The notes beneath the pieces were generated by a model, which had not been told where the DNA came from, searched no databases, and saw only the letters and a list, made by a program, of their open reading frames with translations. 64,000 nucleotides of DNA. Source: Methylocystaceae bacterium. Lineage in GTDB: Bacteria > Pseudomonadota > Alphaproteobacteria > Rhodospirillales > Terasakiellaceae. The position numbers and the translations under genes are program-made. Positions 47,486 to 57,961 of the stretch are shown here, piece after piece (the first letter of the stretch is position 1; the number at the start of each line of letters is the position of its first letter). The stretch spans positions 186,001 through 250,000 of the forward strand of contig JABXIG010000003.1 in NCBI GenBank assembly GCA_013373205.1, written 5' to 3'.

Positions 47486-47860
47486 ATGTCGCAGACTGTA
47501 AACAAAAAAAAGGCGGATGACGTTGATCGTTTTGTTGGCGAAAAGATTCGCGAACGCCGTATTATGTTGGGGTTGACCCAGCAGGAACTGGCCCATGGTA
47601 TCGGTGTGACCTACCAGCAAGCCCATAAATATGAACAAGGTGTCAACCGTGTTTCGGCTGGCCGTTTGTTTGAAATTGCGCGCATGCTGAATACACCTGT
47701 TGAATTTTTCTTTGACGGTATTGGTGGGGAAACTCAGCGTGAAAGCAACCCACGTGAACGTATGGGGCTGGAATTGTCACGTCATTTTTCTATGATCCGT
47801 AATGAAAAATATCAAGAAGCTATTTCCAGCCTGGCCCGCGCTTTGGCTGACGAAAAGTAA
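47486..47860 (+). CDS. XRE-family transcriptional regulator
   Basis: 124 residues from ATG, GGAG 9 bases upstream. Helix-turn-helix at about 16-70: IRERRIMLGLTQQELAHGIGVTYQQAHKYEQGVNRVSAGRLFEIARML in pattern. The C-terminal part is helical without a ligand domain. Upstream, a TTGATT hexamer near 47381 and a TATACT/AGTATA inverted repeat around 47400 could be promoter and operator. A strong terminator follows. Confidence 0.9.
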   Translation: MSQTVNKKKADDVDRFVGEKIRERRIMLGLTQQELAHGIGVTYQQAHKYEQGVNRVSAGRLFEIARMLNTPVEFFFDGIGGETQRESNPRERMGLELSRHFSMIRNEKYQEAISSLARALADEK

Positions 47861-47876
47861 GTTTGCTTCGTACAAT

Positions 47877-47905
47877 TCGGCGGGGTAGAAACCCGCCGAT
47901 TGTTT
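47877..47905 (+). terminator. Terminator after the XRE gene
   Basis: TCGGCGGG (47877-47884) pairs with CCCGCCGA (47892-47899), followed by TTGTTTTT. Confidence 0.88.
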
Positions 47906-47997
47906 TTGCCTCTTTTTCCCGCCTGTCACACTTGCTATAAAAAGGAGCTAAGCCCATATTCTTGTGGGCTGCTTTCCTTTTTTAGTGGGTTTTTTTT

Positions 47998-48588
47998 GTG
48001 ACTTCAAAAAGTGATCTTCGCTTTAATAGCCGTTTCTGGGAAGAAACCATAGAAGACATCGATCCTGATACGCCAAAATGCGCGTGGCCGGGCTGTGATG
48101 GCTATGGGGAATTCAAGGCGCCCAAATCACGCGATCATCTGCGTGACTATCATCATTTCTGTTTGGATCATGTGCGTGAATATAATAAACGCTGGAACTA
48201 TTATGAGGGCATGAATTCTGCCGATATCGAACGCGATATGCGTAAGGATTATACTTGGGATCGCCCCAGTTGGAATTTTGGGACTTTTAAAAAAGCACCG
48301 GGATCAACAGGCGGCGGATTTAAGGATGATTTTGGATTTTTTAATGAAGATGGCAGTTTTAAAAATGAACCCGAAGACGATATGGCCCAGTTCGACTGGG
48401 AAGAACGCAAAGCCTTTGCGTTATTGGATTTGAAACCCGGTGTCAGTCTTGACGAATTGAAAGCACGTTATAAAGTTCTTGTGAAAAAATATCATCCCGA
48501 TGCCAATGGCGGTGACAAAGATTCAGAAGAACGCTTTAAAATTATCAGCCAAGCCTATACATTGCTTAAAAATACGATCATTGATTAA
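47998..48588 (+). CDS. J-domain (DnaJ-like) protein linked to cobST
   Basis: 196 residues, GTG start without a clear RBS. A conserved N-terminal part with [19 protein letters not shown], whose Cys/His residues look zinc-binding, precedes a C-terminal J domain with the HPD motif ([10 protein letters not shown]). It would stimulate a DnaK partner. Its stop overlaps the cobS start (TAATG), implying a chaperone role in cobaltochelatase assembly. Confidence 0.9.
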   Translation: MTSKSDLRFNSRFWEETIEDIDPDTPKCAWPGCDGYGEFKAPKSRDHLRDYHHFCLDHVREYNKRWNYYEGMNSADIERDMRKDYTWDRPSWNFGTFKKAPGSTGGGFKDDFGFFNEDGSFKNEPEDDMAQFDWEERKAFALLDLKPGVSLDELKARYKVLVKKYHPDANGGDKDSEERFKIISQAYTLLKNTIID

Positions 48589-49619
48589 TGGACTCTCCCC
48601 CAAGAACGAAAGAAAAGATTATGAATGAACTTTCAGGCGTCCAAGCCTTCCCTTTAAACGCTCCCGATATAGAGGTCGATGTAAAAGAAACCTTCGGCAT
48701 TGATGTGGACATGAAGGTGCCTGCTTTTTCCATTCGCAACGAATATGTTCCTGATCTGGATAAAACCTATCGTTTTGATAAAGAAACCACACTGGCGATC
48801 TTGGCCGGTTTTGCCCATAACCGTCGTGTGATGATTCAGGGTTATCACGGTACAGGTAAATCCTCCCATATCGAACAGGTTGCAGCGCGCCTGAACTGGC
48901 CGTGTGTACGCATCAATTTGGACAGTCATATCAGCCGGATTGATTTGATTGGTAAAGACGCGATCGTCCTGCAAGATGGCAAGCAGGTCACAGAATTTCG
49001 CGAAGGGATTTTACCGTGGGCCTTGCAGCACCCGTGTGCCTTGGTTTTTGATGAATATGATGCGGGTCGACCGGATGTGATGTTTGTGATCCAACGTATT
49101 TTGGAAGTAGAAGGTAAACTCACGCTGCTGGACCAAAGCCGCGTTATTCGTCCGCATGAACATTTCCGCATGTTCGCCACCGCCAACACCATTGGTCTTG
49201 GCGATACCACCGGGCTGTATCATGGGACACAACAGATCAACCAAGGCCAGATGGACCGTTGGTCAATGGTTCAGACGCTGAACTATCTTGACCATGATGA
49301 AGAAGTTGAAATTGTATTGGCAAAAATGCCGGACTGGAATACGGATGCGGGCCGCAAGGACGTTTCTGCGATGGTGGAGCTGGCCGATCTTACCCGTCAA
49401 GGATTTATCAATGGCGACTTGTCGACTGTTATGTCACCGCGTACCGTGATTACCTGGGCGGAGAACGCCAAAATCTTTGGCGGTGATCTGGGCTACGCCT
49501 TCCGCGTGACCTTCTTAAACAAATGCGACGAGATGGAACGTCCGGTGGTGGCGGAATTCTATCAACGTTGTTTTGATGTTGACCTGCCATTAAGTGCAGC
49601 GCGTGTGGCGTTGAGCTAA
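48588..49619 (+). CDS. cobS: Aerobic cobaltochelatase subunit CobS (AAA+ ATPase)
   Basis: 343 residues if started at the overlap with the upstream stop; an internal ATG 33 bases later is also possible. Walker A GYHGTGKS, Walker [16 protein letters not shown], and [18 protein letters not shown] of the CobS/MoxR type. With CobT and CobN it inserts cobalt into hydrogenobyrinate diamide in the aerobic B12 pathway. CobN is not in the window. One-base overlap with cobT. Confidence 0.96.
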   Translation: MDSPPRTKEKIMNELSGVQAFPLNAPDIEVDVKETFGIDVDMKVPAFSIRNEYVPDLDKTYRFDKETTLAILAGFAHNRRVMIQGYHGTGKSSHIEQVAARLNWPCVRINLDSHISRIDLIGKDAIVLQDGKQVTEFREGILPWALQHPCALVFDEYDAGRPDVMFVIQRILEVEGKLTLLDQSRVIRPHEHFRMFATANTIGLGDTTGLYHGTQQINQGQMDRWSMVQTLNYLDHDEEVEIVLAKMPDWNTDAGRKDVSAMVELADLTRQGFINGDLSTVMSPRTVITWAENAKIFGGDLGYAFRVTFLNKCDEMERPVVAEFYQRCFDVDLPLSAARVALS

Positions 49620-51469
49620 TGCAGGAAGAGATCCGCGATCTTCTCAAACGTGTAACGACAGCAACGGTTCGTTCCTTTTCGGGCGAACCGGAGCTGGTGG
49701 TGAATTATTCTCCGGGGGCGGCGACGGTCAACAAATCATCGGTACGTTTGCCCATGCCGTCACGTGGGGCGATCTCTAAAGGTGATCTGGAAAAGCTACG
49801 TGGGACGTCGGATGCGGCATCTTTGCGTCTGCGTTTTCATGATGCCAGTTTGCACCGCACGAAAATGCCGTCTGATCCGCAGGCTCGCGAAGTGTTTGAA
49901 CTTGTTGAACAGGCTCGCGTGGAAAGTTTGGGCTCACGTCGGATGAAAGGCGTGGCGAAAAATCTGCGTACCCTTCTGGAAGTGCGTGCGCAGGAAAATG
50001 GCTGGGGCAATGCCATCAATCGTGACGAGGTACCGCTGGCACAGGGGCTGGCCCTGTTGGTGCGGGAACGTTTAACGGGGCGTGAACTGCCGCCTGTTGC
50101 CAAAAAAGCGGCTGATTTCTGGCGTCCTTTGGTCGAAGAGCAAGGCGTTGATACCTTGAATGAACTGGTCGAAAAGGCAGAGGATCAACAAGCCTATGGC
50201 GAGGCGGTTTATCGTTTTCTGGAAGCCATGGAACTGATGGACCCGCCCAGTGGTCAGAAAGAGGAAGAAGAACAAAATTCCCAGTCTGAAGAAACGGACG
50301 GTGAAGACAGCCCGTCTGAACAAGAACTGGAAAGCGTCGGTGGGGCAGGGGAAATGTCTGATGACATGGACATGCCGTCTTCTGAACAGGATGAGATGGG
50401 CCCTTCCGAAGGTGAAAGCGAAGAGGGCGAGGAAGACGAGATGCAGGCCGGTCAAGGTGAAGAAAGCCCGGCAGGCCCGACCAAACGCCCAAACTGGCTG
50501 GATCCGAATGATGCGATTGCAATTGACTATAAAGCCTACACAACTGAATTTGACGAAGAAGTCGACGCCGTTGATTTAGCCGATGATGAAGAGTTGGAAC
50601 GTCTGCGTCGTCAATTGGATATGCAGTTGGCAAACCTGCAAGGCGTTGTTGCCCGTATCGCCAACCGCTTGCAACGTCGTTTGATGGCTCAACAACAACG
50701 CACATGGGATTTTGATCTGGAAGAAGGCTTGCTTGATTGTGCGCGACTGGCGCGCATTGTTGCCAATCCGACCCATTCTTTGTCGTATAAGTGGGAAAAA
50801 GAAACAGAATTTCGCGATACTGTGGTGTCATTGTTGATCGATAACTCAGGATCCATGCGCGGACGCCCCATTACGGTGGCGGCGATCAGTGCGGATATTT
50901 TAGCGCGCACACTGGAACGTTGTGGTGTGAAGGTCGAAGTCCTTGGCTTTACGACGAAAGCCTGGAAAGGCGGCAAAGCGCGTGAGAAATGGATGAGCGA
51001 AGGCAAGCTGCCTAACCCCGGTCGTCTGAATGATTTACGCCATGTGGTCTATAAATCAGCAGATGAACCATGGCGTCGGGCCAAGAACAATATGGGCTTG
51101 ATGTTAAAGGAAGGCTTGCTGAAAGAAAATATCGATGGGGAGTCGCTACTGTGGGCCTATAAGCGCCTGATGTATCGACCGGAAGAACGCAAGATTTTGA
51201 TGGTGATCTCGGATGGGGCACCTGTGGACGATTCAACCTTATCGACTAACCCGGCAAGCTATCTGGAAGCGCATCTGCGCGAGGTCATTGACTGGATGGA
51301 AACCCGTACGCCTGTACAGCTGACGGCTATTGGGATTGGACACGATGTCACGCGTTACTATCGTAATGCGGTGACCTTAAGTGATCCGGAAGATTTGGGC
51401 GGGACGATCCTGCAAAATTTGGCAGACATGTTTGATGCCAATTTGGATAGTCTGCATCTTAGACGTTAA
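49619..51469 (+). CDS. cobT: Aerobic cobaltochelatase subunit CobT
   Basis: 616 residues. Helical N-terminal domain, a very acidic Glu/Ser/Asp linker (about 215-290), and a C-terminal VWA domain with the metal site [10 protein letters not shown]. CobT assembles with CobS into the chelatase ATPase ring. Start codon overlaps the cobS stop (TAATG). Length and the acidic insert are normal for the family. Confidence 0.96.
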   Translation: MQEEIRDLLKRVTTATVRSFSGEPELVVNYSPGAATVNKSSVRLPMPSRGAISKGDLEKLRGTSDAASLRLRFHDASLHRTKMPSDPQAREVFELVEQARVESLGSRRMKGVAKNLRTLLEVRAQENGWGNAINRDEVPLAQGLALLVRERLTGRELPPVAKKAADFWRPLVEEQGVDTLNELVEKAEDQQAYGEAVYRFLEAMELMDPPSGQKEEEEQNSQSEETDGEDSPSEQELESVGGAGEMSDDMDMPSSEQDEMGPSEGESEEGEEDEMQAGQGEESPAGPTKRPNWLDPNDAIAIDYKAYTTEFDEEVDAVDLADDEELERLRRQLDMQLANLQGVVARIANRLQRRLMAQQQRTWDFDLEEGLLDCARLARIVANPTHSLSYKWEKETEFRDTVVSLLIDNSGSMRGRPITVAAISADILARTLERCGVKVEVLGFTTKAWKGGKAREKWMSEGKLPNPGRLNDLRHVVYKSADEPWRRAKNNMGLMLKEGLLKENIDGESLLWAYKRLMYRPEERKILMVISDGAPVDDSTLSTNPASYLEAHLREVIDWMETRTPVQLTAIGIGHDVTRYYRNAVTLSDPEDLGGTILQNLADMFDANLDSLHLRR

Positions 51470-51481
51470 GGGATCGATGGA

Positions 51482-52399
51482 ATGAAGAAATCTGCGTTGT
51501 TAGCTTATGTCTGTTTTAGTCTGCTGCTTTCAACGCAGGCCCTTGGCGACGAGGTGAAGATTTATCGCGATGCGATTGATTTTGCCCCTTATGAAACACC
51601 CTATGTCAAATTAAATGGGGTAACACGTTTATCCTCAACAGATGATCGTTTTGGCGGTTTATCCGGTTTAATGAAAACGAATAAGGGGTATCTGGCGGTA
51701 AGTGACCGTGCCCATCTGTTTGATTTTCAGGATAACGACTTTTCAACGGCCGAGGTCATGCCTTTGCTGGAAAAAAATGATGACCCCTTGGATGGCAAGC
51801 GTAGGCGTGATGCGGAAAGTCTGGCACAGGGGCCGGATGGTGGTATTTATGTTTCTTTTGAACGCGATCACAGGGTCGTTCTTTATAACCGGGCAGGTTA
51901 TGTGATCTCGAAAGACATGCCCTTTACAAAGGATTATAGTTCTTTATCCAATAATAGCGGGCTGGAAGCGATTGAAACGTTCAAAGATGTTCGCCTGGTC
52001 TTGATTGGGGAGGGAAAGAAGAACGGCGAAACATCCCCGCTTTGGGTACAGGAAAAATCTGGTTGGAAAAAGAAACAGATCGACAAACAAGACGGTTTTC
52101 GCCCCACCGGGCTTGCACGGATTCCTGAAACGAATCGCTTTTTATTGCTTGAACGATATTATGCCCCCATTGAAGGTGTGCGTGTACGCCTGTCAGAACT
52201 TGATGTGAATACAGGTAAACGCCTTGCGCGTTGGGCAGAACTCGGGCCACCCACACCGATTGATAACCTTGAAGGGATTACGGTTCATAAAAATGAACAA
52301 GGCGTGATGGTGGTAACGCTGATTTCTGATGATAATTTTAGCGTTTTGCAAAGAACGCTCGTTTTGCAGCTCAACGTAAAAAAGCCCGCCCTAAAATGA
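51482..52399 (+). CDS. Secreted esterase-like (phytase-type) beta-propeller protein
   Basis: 305 residues. Signal peptide to about residue 22. Motifs FGGLSGLMKTNKGYLAVSDRAHLFDF, DAESLAQGPDGGIYVSFERDHRV and IDNLEGITVHKNEQG match the esterase-like phytase family (pfam13449 type). Activity is not established. It follows cobT by 12 bases, a linkage I recall in other alphaproteobacteria, ending at a hairpin that overlaps its stop codon. Confidence 0.85.
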   Translation: MKKSALLAYVCFSLLLSTQALGDEVKIYRDAIDFAPYETPYVKLNGVTRLSSTDDRFGGLSGLMKTNKGYLAVSDRAHLFDFQDNDFSTAEVMPLLEKNDDPLDGKRRRDAESLAQGPDGGIYVSFERDHRVVLYNRAGYVISKDMPFTKDYSSLSNNSGLEAIETFKDVRLVLIGEGKKNGETSPLWVQEKSGWKKKQIDKQDGFRPTGLARIPETNRFLLLERYYAPIEGVRVRLSELDVNTGKRLARWAELGPPTPIDNLEGITVHKNEQGVMVVTLISDDNFSVLQRTLVLQLNVKKPALK

Positions 52400-52413
52400 A
52401 GGGCAGGCTTTTT
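52378..52413. terminator. Bidirectional terminator between phytase-like gene and rpmB
   Basis: A-rich arm AAAAAAGCC(C)GCCCT pairs with AGGGC(A)GGCTTTTT around a 7-base loop; one internal mismatch. It includes the stop codon of the upstream gene and ends the convergent rpmB transcript. Confidence 0.85.
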
Positions 52414-52440
52414 AAAACGTAAAGCGCAGGAAAAGGTGCC

Positions 52441-52734
52441 TTAAGCAGCTTTCTTGGCTTGAGCTTTTTTAACGCGGCTTTTCAAACGACGTGCTTCGCG
52501 CGGCAGTTTGTCTGCCGGTGTGTCGAGCAAGTACGCATCCAAACCACCTTTATGTTCGATGGTGCGAAGCGCTGAAGTGCTGACGCGCAAGCCAACAGTA
52601 ACGCCCAATGCGTCGCTTACCAAAGAAACGTCTTGCAAGTTCGGCAAGAAACGACGACGAGTGCGGTTTTTAGCGTGGCTTACATTGTTGCCAGTTTGAA
52701 CGCCTTTACCAGTAAGTGAGCAGCGACGTGCCAT
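52441..52734 (-). CDS. rpmB: 50S ribosomal protein L28
   Basis: 97 residues from [11 protein letters not shown]; an upstream in-frame start adds nine unlikely residues. [20 protein letters not shown] is the L28 signature. The C-terminus has the alphaproteobacterial extension to [14 protein letters not shown]. Confidence 0.97.
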   Translation of the reverse strand: MARRCSLTGKGVQTGNNVSHAKNRTRRRFLPNLQDVSLVSDALGVTVGLRVSTSALRTIEHKGGLDAYLLDTPADKLPREARRLKSRVKKAQAKKAA

Positions 52735-52806
52735 AATACAAATCCTTAATCTCATAAACACTGAAGGTGGGGCCAGACAAAGCCTCAGCCCTCAAGAGAG
52801 ACCCGC

Positions 52807-52835
52807 CTTTTACGGAAAAGCTCTCCTCTCGTCAA
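52807..52835 (-). promoter_or_regulatory. Predicted rpmB promoter
   Basis: On the minus strand, TTGACG (-35), 17-base spacer, TAAAAG (-10), about 70 bases before the rpmB start. The -35 is five of six to consensus; the -10 is weaker. Confidence 0.5.
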
Positions 52836-52910
52836 GGTGAATCTGACTCTTTTATGAAGAAAGTTCACCAAACGGGAGTTTGATAGCTTGAATAGACCAA
52901 AGAGGCAAGG

Positions 52911-52967
52911 GCACTCCTTTCACGAACGACTTTATATATCATGTCGAGATTTTAGTTACGGGAGTGC
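52911..52967. other. Nested palindrome of unknown role
   Basis: GCACTCC (52911-52917) pairs with GGAGTGC (52961-52967); inside, CGAC (52927-52930) pairs with GTCG (52943-52946) around an A/T-rich loop. Could be a small RNA structure or an operator; no gene overlaps it. Confidence 0.4.
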
Positions 52968-53035
52968 TGGAAATTAGACAAGTGATCGAAAATATTCGAT
53001 TCTTTTTTAACCGGACCACAGGAATTTGGCAGAGA

Positions 53036-53080
53036 AAAACACCATCCAGAGGATAGATGTCCTTGGATGGTGTTTTATGT
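53036..53080. terminator. Terminator after the NmrA-like gene
   Basis: AAAACACCATCCA (53036-53048) pairs with TGGATGGTGTTTT (53064-53076), a perfect 13-bp stem with A and T flanks, functional on both strands. Confidence 0.92.
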
Positions 53081-53090
53081 TTAGATAACT

Positions 53091-53972
53091 CTAGCCGGTT
53101 TTTTGAAGCGCCATGCTTTCGAAAAATTCATCCAAAGAAACTTGTCCGCGTGCGGCATTGGCTTGTGTGAAATCAATCGCGCCATTATTAACATTGTCAT
53201 ACATTTCTACATACAGTTCAGCCGTTTGTGGAGACAGACCCGCATCGATAAATGTCTGTGTCCAGCCTTCTTTGGGAACTTCGATCGGGGTGATGTCTGT
53301 CTTTAAGCTTTTGGCAAATGCCTGTGCGATATCACGTGCGCTATATTGCTGGGCGCCTTTCAATTCGATCACACGGTGGGCTTCTTCAGCAGGTTCAAGC
53401 AAGCTTTTGGCAATCTGTTCGCCAATGTCTCGGGTCGCGACCATATCAATTTTTAAATCAAGCGGATGCAGAAAGCTTGGCAAGATATTATCATTGAGAA
53501 CCGCTGGCACAATCGTAGACCAGTTTTCCAGAAAATATGCAGGGCGAATGGCGGTGGTTTTTAGCGCACTTTGATGAAAGGCGCTTTCCAGATACGCCGC
53601 TGTACGGATGGGGCCAGTTTTTCCTTGAACGCCTAAATGAGCACCGACAGAAGACAGGAATGTGACGTGCCCGACGTTTGCATCCTTTGCGGCTTCCACC
53701 AGAATTTCGCTTAAACGGATAGCACGTGTAAGAAAATCATCGTGACCAACATCTGGTGGCTGCATCAAATAGGCGCCTTGGGCACCGCGCAATGCTTCTG
53801 TCATAGCCGGAAGGTCAAAAAAGTCGGCAATGGCAACTTCTGCACCTTTGTCTTTCCAGACTTGGCCTTTTTCAGCAGAACGAACAATGACACGCACATC
53901 TTTTCCTGCATCCAAAAGTGTTTGGGCTGCGACCGAACCTGTGTTGCCGGTGACACCGCTGATAACAAACAT
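53091..53972 (-). CDS. NmrA-like NAD(P)-binding oxidoreductase
   Basis: 293 residues from the ATG with AGGAG eight bases before; upstream starts are unsupported. Rossmann fold GVTGNTGSVAAQTLLDAGKDVRVIVR at the N-terminus, atypical SDR without the Tyr-x-x-x-Lys pair. Resembles QorB/NmrA proteins that bind NAD(P) as quinone reductase or redox sensor. Divergent from a LysR regulator with an operator-like repeat between, so probably its target. Confidence 0.88.
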   Translation of the reverse strand: MFVISGVTGNTGSVAAQTLLDAGKDVRVIVRSAEKGQVWKDKGAEVAIADFFDLPAMTEALRGAQGAYLMQPPDVGHDDFLTRAIRLSEILVEAAKDANVGHVTFLSSVGAHLGVQGKTGPIRTAAYLESAFHQSALKTTAIRPAYFLENWSTIVPAVLNDNILPSFLHPLDLKIDMVATRDIGEQIAKSLLEPAEEAHRVIELKGAQQYSARDIAQAFAKSLKTDITPIEVPKEGWTQTFIDAGLSPQTAELYVEMYDNVNNGAIDFTQANAARGQVSLDEFFESMALQKTG

Positions 53973-54027
53973 GGGGGGGAACTCCTTAACTGTTGTGTTG
54001 AACTGAAAAGAAGATACGACGATTGTT

Positions 54028-54044
54028 TGCATAATTCTAATGCA
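54028..54044. promoter_or_regulatory. LysR-type operator candidate
   Basis: TGCAT-N7-ATGCA, a dyad containing the T-N11-A pattern of LysR sites, placed between the divergent NmrA-like and LysR genes. Confidence 0.5.
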
Positions 54045-54061
54045 TGGTTTATATAAAATAT

Positions 54062-54979
54062 ATGCACCAGACGAATATAAATAATCTCGACCTCAATCTG
54101 TTGGTCGCGTTGGAAGCTTTGCTGGAAACATCCAGTGTTAGTCGAGCAGCAGAACAGGTCAACCTTAGCCAACCGGCCATGAGCCGGGCGCTGGAGCGCC
54201 TGCGCCATATGTTGAAGGACCCGCTTTTGGTGCGTTCTGGTCGCGGGATGGTGTTGACCCCGCGCGGTGTTGCCCTGCGCCTTCCTTTGCAAGAAGCGCT
54301 TTCGCGTGTGCGCGGCGTTTTGGCACCCAATGAATTTATCCCGGCGCAGTCAACCGAGCATTTTCGTATTATGGGGATGGATTACTTTAGCCATGTGATG
54401 ATGCCTAAAGTGCTGGAACAGATTTATACCCAAGCGCCCAATGTGTCGGTCTCGTTGGAAAATGTATCCCAGTCCGGGATAGAAGCCCTGAAAGCAGGGG
54501 AGATTGATTTAGGCATCGGTGTTGTTGAGGACGGGCCGGATCTTTCAAACTGTTTTCATCAAGCTTTGTTTGACGATAATTTTATCTGCGTCATGCGTCA
54601 GCACCACCCGCTTTCTAAAGGTCCCATGAGCCTAAGCACATTTTGTTCGTCTGGACATGCGCTTTTGAGCATTACTGGAAAAGGAACGGGGGAGATTGAC
54701 AGGCGATTGGCAGACCTTGGTGAAAAACGTCTAATTCAACTGCGCCTGCCACATTTTCTGGCGATCCCGTCTGTCATTAGTCACACAGATTTGCTGGTCA
54801 CAATCCCGAGAAAACTGGGACGTTTGTTTGAAGGGGAAAGCCTTTATATCTGCGAATTACCGGAGGAATTGCGTCGCGCGGATTTCACCATCTCGCAAAT
54901 CTGGCACGAACGTTTTCAACATGACCCTGCGCGAAAATGGCTGCGTTCGATCCTGAAATCGGTAAGCCGTGGTATTTAA
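54062..54979 (+). CDS. LysR-family transcriptional regulator
   Basis: 305 residues from the ATG of MHQTNINNLDLNLL; a Met six codons earlier is possible. Winged HTH (ALLETSSVSRAAEQVNLSQPAMSRALERLRHML in pattern) and a substrate-binding domain. NodD/NahR-like N-terminus. Likely controls the divergent oxidoreductase gene. Confidence 0.92.
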   Translation: MHQTNINNLDLNLLVALEALLETSSVSRAAEQVNLSQPAMSRALERLRHMLKDPLLVRSGRGMVLTPRGVALRLPLQEALSRVRGVLAPNEFIPAQSTEHFRIMGMDYFSHVMMPKVLEQIYTQAPNVSVSLENVSQSGIEALKAGEIDLGIGVVEDGPDLSNCFHQALFDDNFICVMRQHHPLSKGPMSLSTFCSSGHALLSITGKGTGEIDRRLADLGEKRLIQLRLPHFLAIPSVISHTDLLVTIPRKLGRLFEGESLYICELPEELRRADFTISQIWHERFQHDPARKWLRSILKSVSRGI

Positions 54980-55003
54980 AATAAAGACTGATAAGGAAGT
55001 GTA

Positions 55004-55459
55004 ATGACTGTGAGTTTTCGAAAAGCAACAAAGAATGATCTGCCCTTTATCGTCCAGCTTTTAGCCCAAGATGAACTGGGACAGGGTCGGGAAGATGCAA
55101 GCTTACCTCTGGCAGATGATTATATAGGGGCGTTTGATGCGATCGAAGCAGACCCAAATCAATTACTTTGTGTGTGTCTGGAGGGGGGAAAGGTGATTGG
55201 ATCCTTACAGATCAGTTTCATACCCGGATTGTCCAGAAAAGGAATGTGGCGCGGACAGATCGAAGCCGTCAGGATTGCCACTAATTATCGAAATGAGGGG
55301 CTGGGAGAAAAGATGTTTTCCTGGGCGATTGAACAATGCAAAGACAGAAACTGCCAATTGGTGCAGCTGACCACCGATAAGTCGCGCCCCGATGCCCATC
55401 GCTTTTATGATGGACTGGGCTTTGTTGCTTCCCATGAAGGATATAAGCTGGCCCTTTAG
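55004..55459 (+). CDS. GNAT-family acetyltransferase
   Basis: 151 residues. Acetyl-CoA site [24 protein letters not shown] and C-terminal [27 protein letters not shown] are standard GNAT features. Small-molecule or protein substrate not predictable. RBS AAGGAAG. Its 3' end overlaps the convergent acr3 gene by 4 bases. Confidence 0.92.
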   Translation: MTVSFRKATKNDLPFIVQLLAQDELGQGREDASLPLADDYIGAFDAIEADPNQLLCVCLEGGKVIGSLQISFIPGLSRKGMWRGQIEAVRIATNYRNEGLGEKMFSWAIEQCKDRNCQLVQLTTDKSRPDAHRFYDGLGFVASHEGYKLAL

Positions 55460-56469
55460 AACCAGTGTTTCGTCCTGTTGACCACATAGACAAGGGATAA
55501 CATTACCGGGACTTCGACCAAAACGCCAACCACGGTGGCAAGGGCCGCACCGGAATGCAGGCCAAAAAGGGAGATGGCAACCGCAACTGCCAGTTCAAAG
55601 AAGTTTGATGTGCCGATCAGACAGGCCGGGCCTGCGATATTATGCTTCAACTGCAATGCTTTTGCGGCAAAATAGGCAATGAAGAAAATGCCGTATGTCT
55701 GGATCAGCAAGGGAATGGCGATCAGGATGATATCTTGTGGTTTACTGATGATTTTTTCTGCCTGAAACCCAAAAAGCAGAACAACAGTGGACAGCAACCC
55801 GACAACTGACCAGGGTTTGATGCGATCCAGAAAGGTGTTGAGCCTGCTTAAATCACCTTTTCGTTCCAGTTTTTTGCGGGTCAAGACACCAAAGCTTAAA
55901 GGGATGACCACATACAAAATGACGGATAGCAGCAAGGTTTCCCAGGGGACCTGAATTTCGGAAATGCCAAGCAAAAAGGCTGCGATGGGGGCAAAGGCAA
56001 AGATCATGATGATGTCATTGACCGAGACTTGTACCAATGTGTAGTTGGCGTCCCCCTTTGTCAGCTGACTCCAGACAAAAACCATGGCGGTGCAAGGGGC
56101 CACGCCCAAGAGGATCATCCCGGCGATATATTGTTCTGCGGTTTGGGCATCTACCCAATCTGCAAAAAGGATTTTAAAGAACAGCCAGCCCATAAAGGCC
56201 ATGGAAAAGGGCTTGATCAACCAGTTGATGATAACCGTCAGGATCAGGCCTTGGGGTTTCTTCCCGATGTCTTTGAGCGAAGAAAAATCGATCTGGACCA
56301 TCATGGGATAAATCATAACCCAGATCAAAACAGCAACGACCAGATTGACATGGGCGAGTTCAAGACTGGCGACGAGGGCAAAGAGGGCAGGGAACAGGTT
56401 GCCAAGAACAACCCCGGCCACAATTGAAAGCCCGACCCATACCGTGAGATACCGTTCAAACAGCCCCAT
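55456..56469 (-). CDS. acr3: Arsenite efflux transporter Acr3
   Basis: 337 residues from the ATG after GAGGGAAAG. Ten membrane helices; [19 protein letters not shown] carries the conserved C126 needed for arsenite binding, and the [14 protein letters not shown] helix is typical of Acr3. Exports arsenite. No arsR or arsC is next to it, unlike most ars operons. Confidence 0.92.
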   Translation of the reverse strand: MGLFERYLTVWVGLSIVAGVVLGNLFPALFALVASLELAHVNLVVAVLIWVMIYPMMVQIDFSSLKDIGKKPQGLILTVIINWLIKPFSMAFMGWLFFKILFADWVDAQTAEQYIAGMILLGVAPCTAMVFVWSQLTKGDANYTLVQVSVNDIIMIFAFAPIAAFLLGISEIQVPWETLLLSVILYVVIPLSFGVLTRKKLERKGDLSRLNTFLDRIKPWSVVGLLSTVVLLFGFQAEKIISKPQDIILIAIPLLIQTYGIFFIAYFAAKALQLKHNIAGPACLIGTSNFFELAVAVAISLFGLHSGAALATVVGVLVEVPVMLSLVYVVNRTKHWF

Positions 56470-56586
56470 TTTTCTTTCCCTCTTTAGGTACATTTTTAAA
56501 GAACCGAAGGATAGGGGGAAATGCCCTGATCTTCAAATGTCATTATTCGTGGGAGATATATTAATTAAGTTTTTTCCTTATTACGA

Positions 56587-56622
56587 AAAAGCCCGGCTAC
56601 ATCAAGCAGCCGGGCTTTTATT
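56587..56622. terminator. Terminator between acr3 and icd
   Basis: AAAAGCCCGGCT (56587-56598) pairs with AGCCGGGCTTTT (56608-56619), 12-bp stem, A and T flanks. On the minus strand it ends icd. Confidence 0.92.
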
Positions 56623-56649
56623 ATGCTCGTTTCACGCTTGTCTCAAAGG

Positions 56650-57876
56650 TCAGCCCGGGCGGCGGGCCATGAGGTCTTTGAGGTTGGTGTCGATATGGTC
56701 GAGGAACTGGTGGGTTGTGCACCAGCTTTGTTCCGGCCCCACCAGAAGCGCCAGATCTTTGGTCATATGGCCGCTTTCTACGGTTTCGATACAGACGCGT
56801 TCCAGATCGTCGGCAAAACGTTCAACCGCCGGGGTTTCGTCAAACTGACCACGGAATTTCAAGGCGCGTGTCCAGGCGAAGATCGAAGCGATCGGGTTGG
56901 TAGATGTTTCTTTGCCTTCCTGATGCATGCGATAGTGACGGGTCACTGTCCCGTGGGCGGCTTCGGCTTCAACCGTTTGCCCATCCGGTGTCATCAAAAC
57001 AGATGTCATCAGACCAAGCGAACCAAACCCTTGGGCAACCGTATCGGATTGAACGTCACCGTCATAGTTTTTACAGGCCCAAACAAACCCGCCCGACCAT
57101 TTCATCGCACAGGCCACCATGTCATCGATCAAACGGTGCTGGTAGATGATCCCGGCGTTTTCAAATTTATCTTTAAATTCGGCTTCATAGATTTCTTCAA
57201 AGATATCTTTGAAGCGACCGTCATAGGCTTTCATGATGGTGTTCTTGGTGGACAGGAACACAGGCCAGCCTAGTTCTAGACCATAGTTCAGACAGGCGCG
57301 GGCAAACCCACGGATGCTTTCATCCACGTTATACATGGACATGGCGACACCGGGGCTGTCAAATTCGTAAACGGTGTGGGTGATCGGGTCCCCGCCGTCG
57401 GCAGGTTCAAACGTCATGGTCAGCTTACCGGCACCGGGCACTTTCATGTCGGTACATTTATATTGATCGCCAAAAGCATGTCGGCCGATAACAATCGGTT
57501 GGGTCCAGCCAGGAACTAAACGCGGTACGTTTTTACAGATGATCGGCTGGCGGAAAACAGTCCCGCCGATGATGTTACGCAGCGTGCCGTTAGGTGACTT
57601 CCACATCTTTTTCAGGCCAAATTCTTCAACGCGTTGCTCATCCGGTGTGATGGTCGCGCATTTGACACCGACGCGATATTCTTTGATGGCATTGGCCGCA
57701 TCAATTGTGATTTGGTCATCTGTGGCATCACGGTTTTCCATGCCCAGATCATAATATTTCAATTCCACATCACAGTAAGGCAGGATCAGTTTGTCTTTAA
57801 TGAACTGCCAGATGATACGGGTCATCTCGTCGCCATCAAGTTCGACGATCGGGTTTTTGACCTTAATTTTGCTCAT
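56650..57876 (-). CDS. icd: NADP isocitrate dehydrogenase, homodimeric type
   Basis: 408 residues from the ATG after GGAG; the upstream TTG is not a credible start. [46 protein letters not shown] in pattern and the C-terminal [29 protein letters not shown] match the eukaryote-like dimeric NADP enzyme common in alphaproteobacteria. Oxidises isocitrate to 2-oxoglutarate. Divergent from an unrelated monomeric isocitrate dehydrogenase. Confidence 0.97.
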   Translation of the reverse strand: MSKIKVKNPIVELDGDEMTRIIWQFIKDKLILPYCDVELKYYDLGMENRDATDDQITIDAANAIKEYRVGVKCATITPDEQRVEEFGLKKMWKSPNGTLRNIIGGTVFRQPIICKNVPRLVPGWTQPIVIGRHAFGDQYKCTDMKVPGAGKLTMTFEPADGGDPITHTVYEFDSPGVAMSMYNVDESIRGFARACLNYGLELGWPVFLSTKNTIMKAYDGRFKDIFEEIYEAEFKDKFENAGIIYQHRLIDDMVACAMKWSGGFVWACKNYDGDVQSDTVAQGFGSLGLMTSVLMTPDGQTVEAEAAHGTVTRHYRMHQEGKETSTNPIASIFAWTRALKFRGQFDETPAVERFADDLERVCIETVESGHMTKDLALLVGPEQSWCTTHQFLDHIDTNLKDLMARRPG

Positions 57877-57932
57877 GTAAATGTTCTCCAAAAGAGGGAA
57901 GCTGCAACAGCGAAATTTATTAATTGAACATG

Positions 57933-57961
57933 ACGATACGCCTGTGATACCCCCTTGGCAA
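57933..57961 (-). promoter_or_regulatory. Predicted icd promoter
   Basis: Minus strand TTGCCA (-35), 17-base spacer, TATCGT (-10), giving a leader of about 50 bases. Confidence 0.5.

Larger units (their letters stand above)
52735..53090. other. 356-bp intergenic region upstream of rpmB
   Basis: No gene seen. Holds a sigma70-like rpmB promoter at 52807-52835, a nested palindrome at 52911-52967 of unknown role, and a strong terminator at 53036-53076. Confidence 0.75.

Noticed and set aside
50016-50831. 271-codon minus-strand frame within cobT
   Set aside because: Mirror of the repetitive acidic region of CobT; Pro/His/Arg-rich and without family.
56623-57273. 216-codon plus-strand frame opposite icd
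   Set aside because: Entirely antisense to a conserved gene and no recognisable protein.
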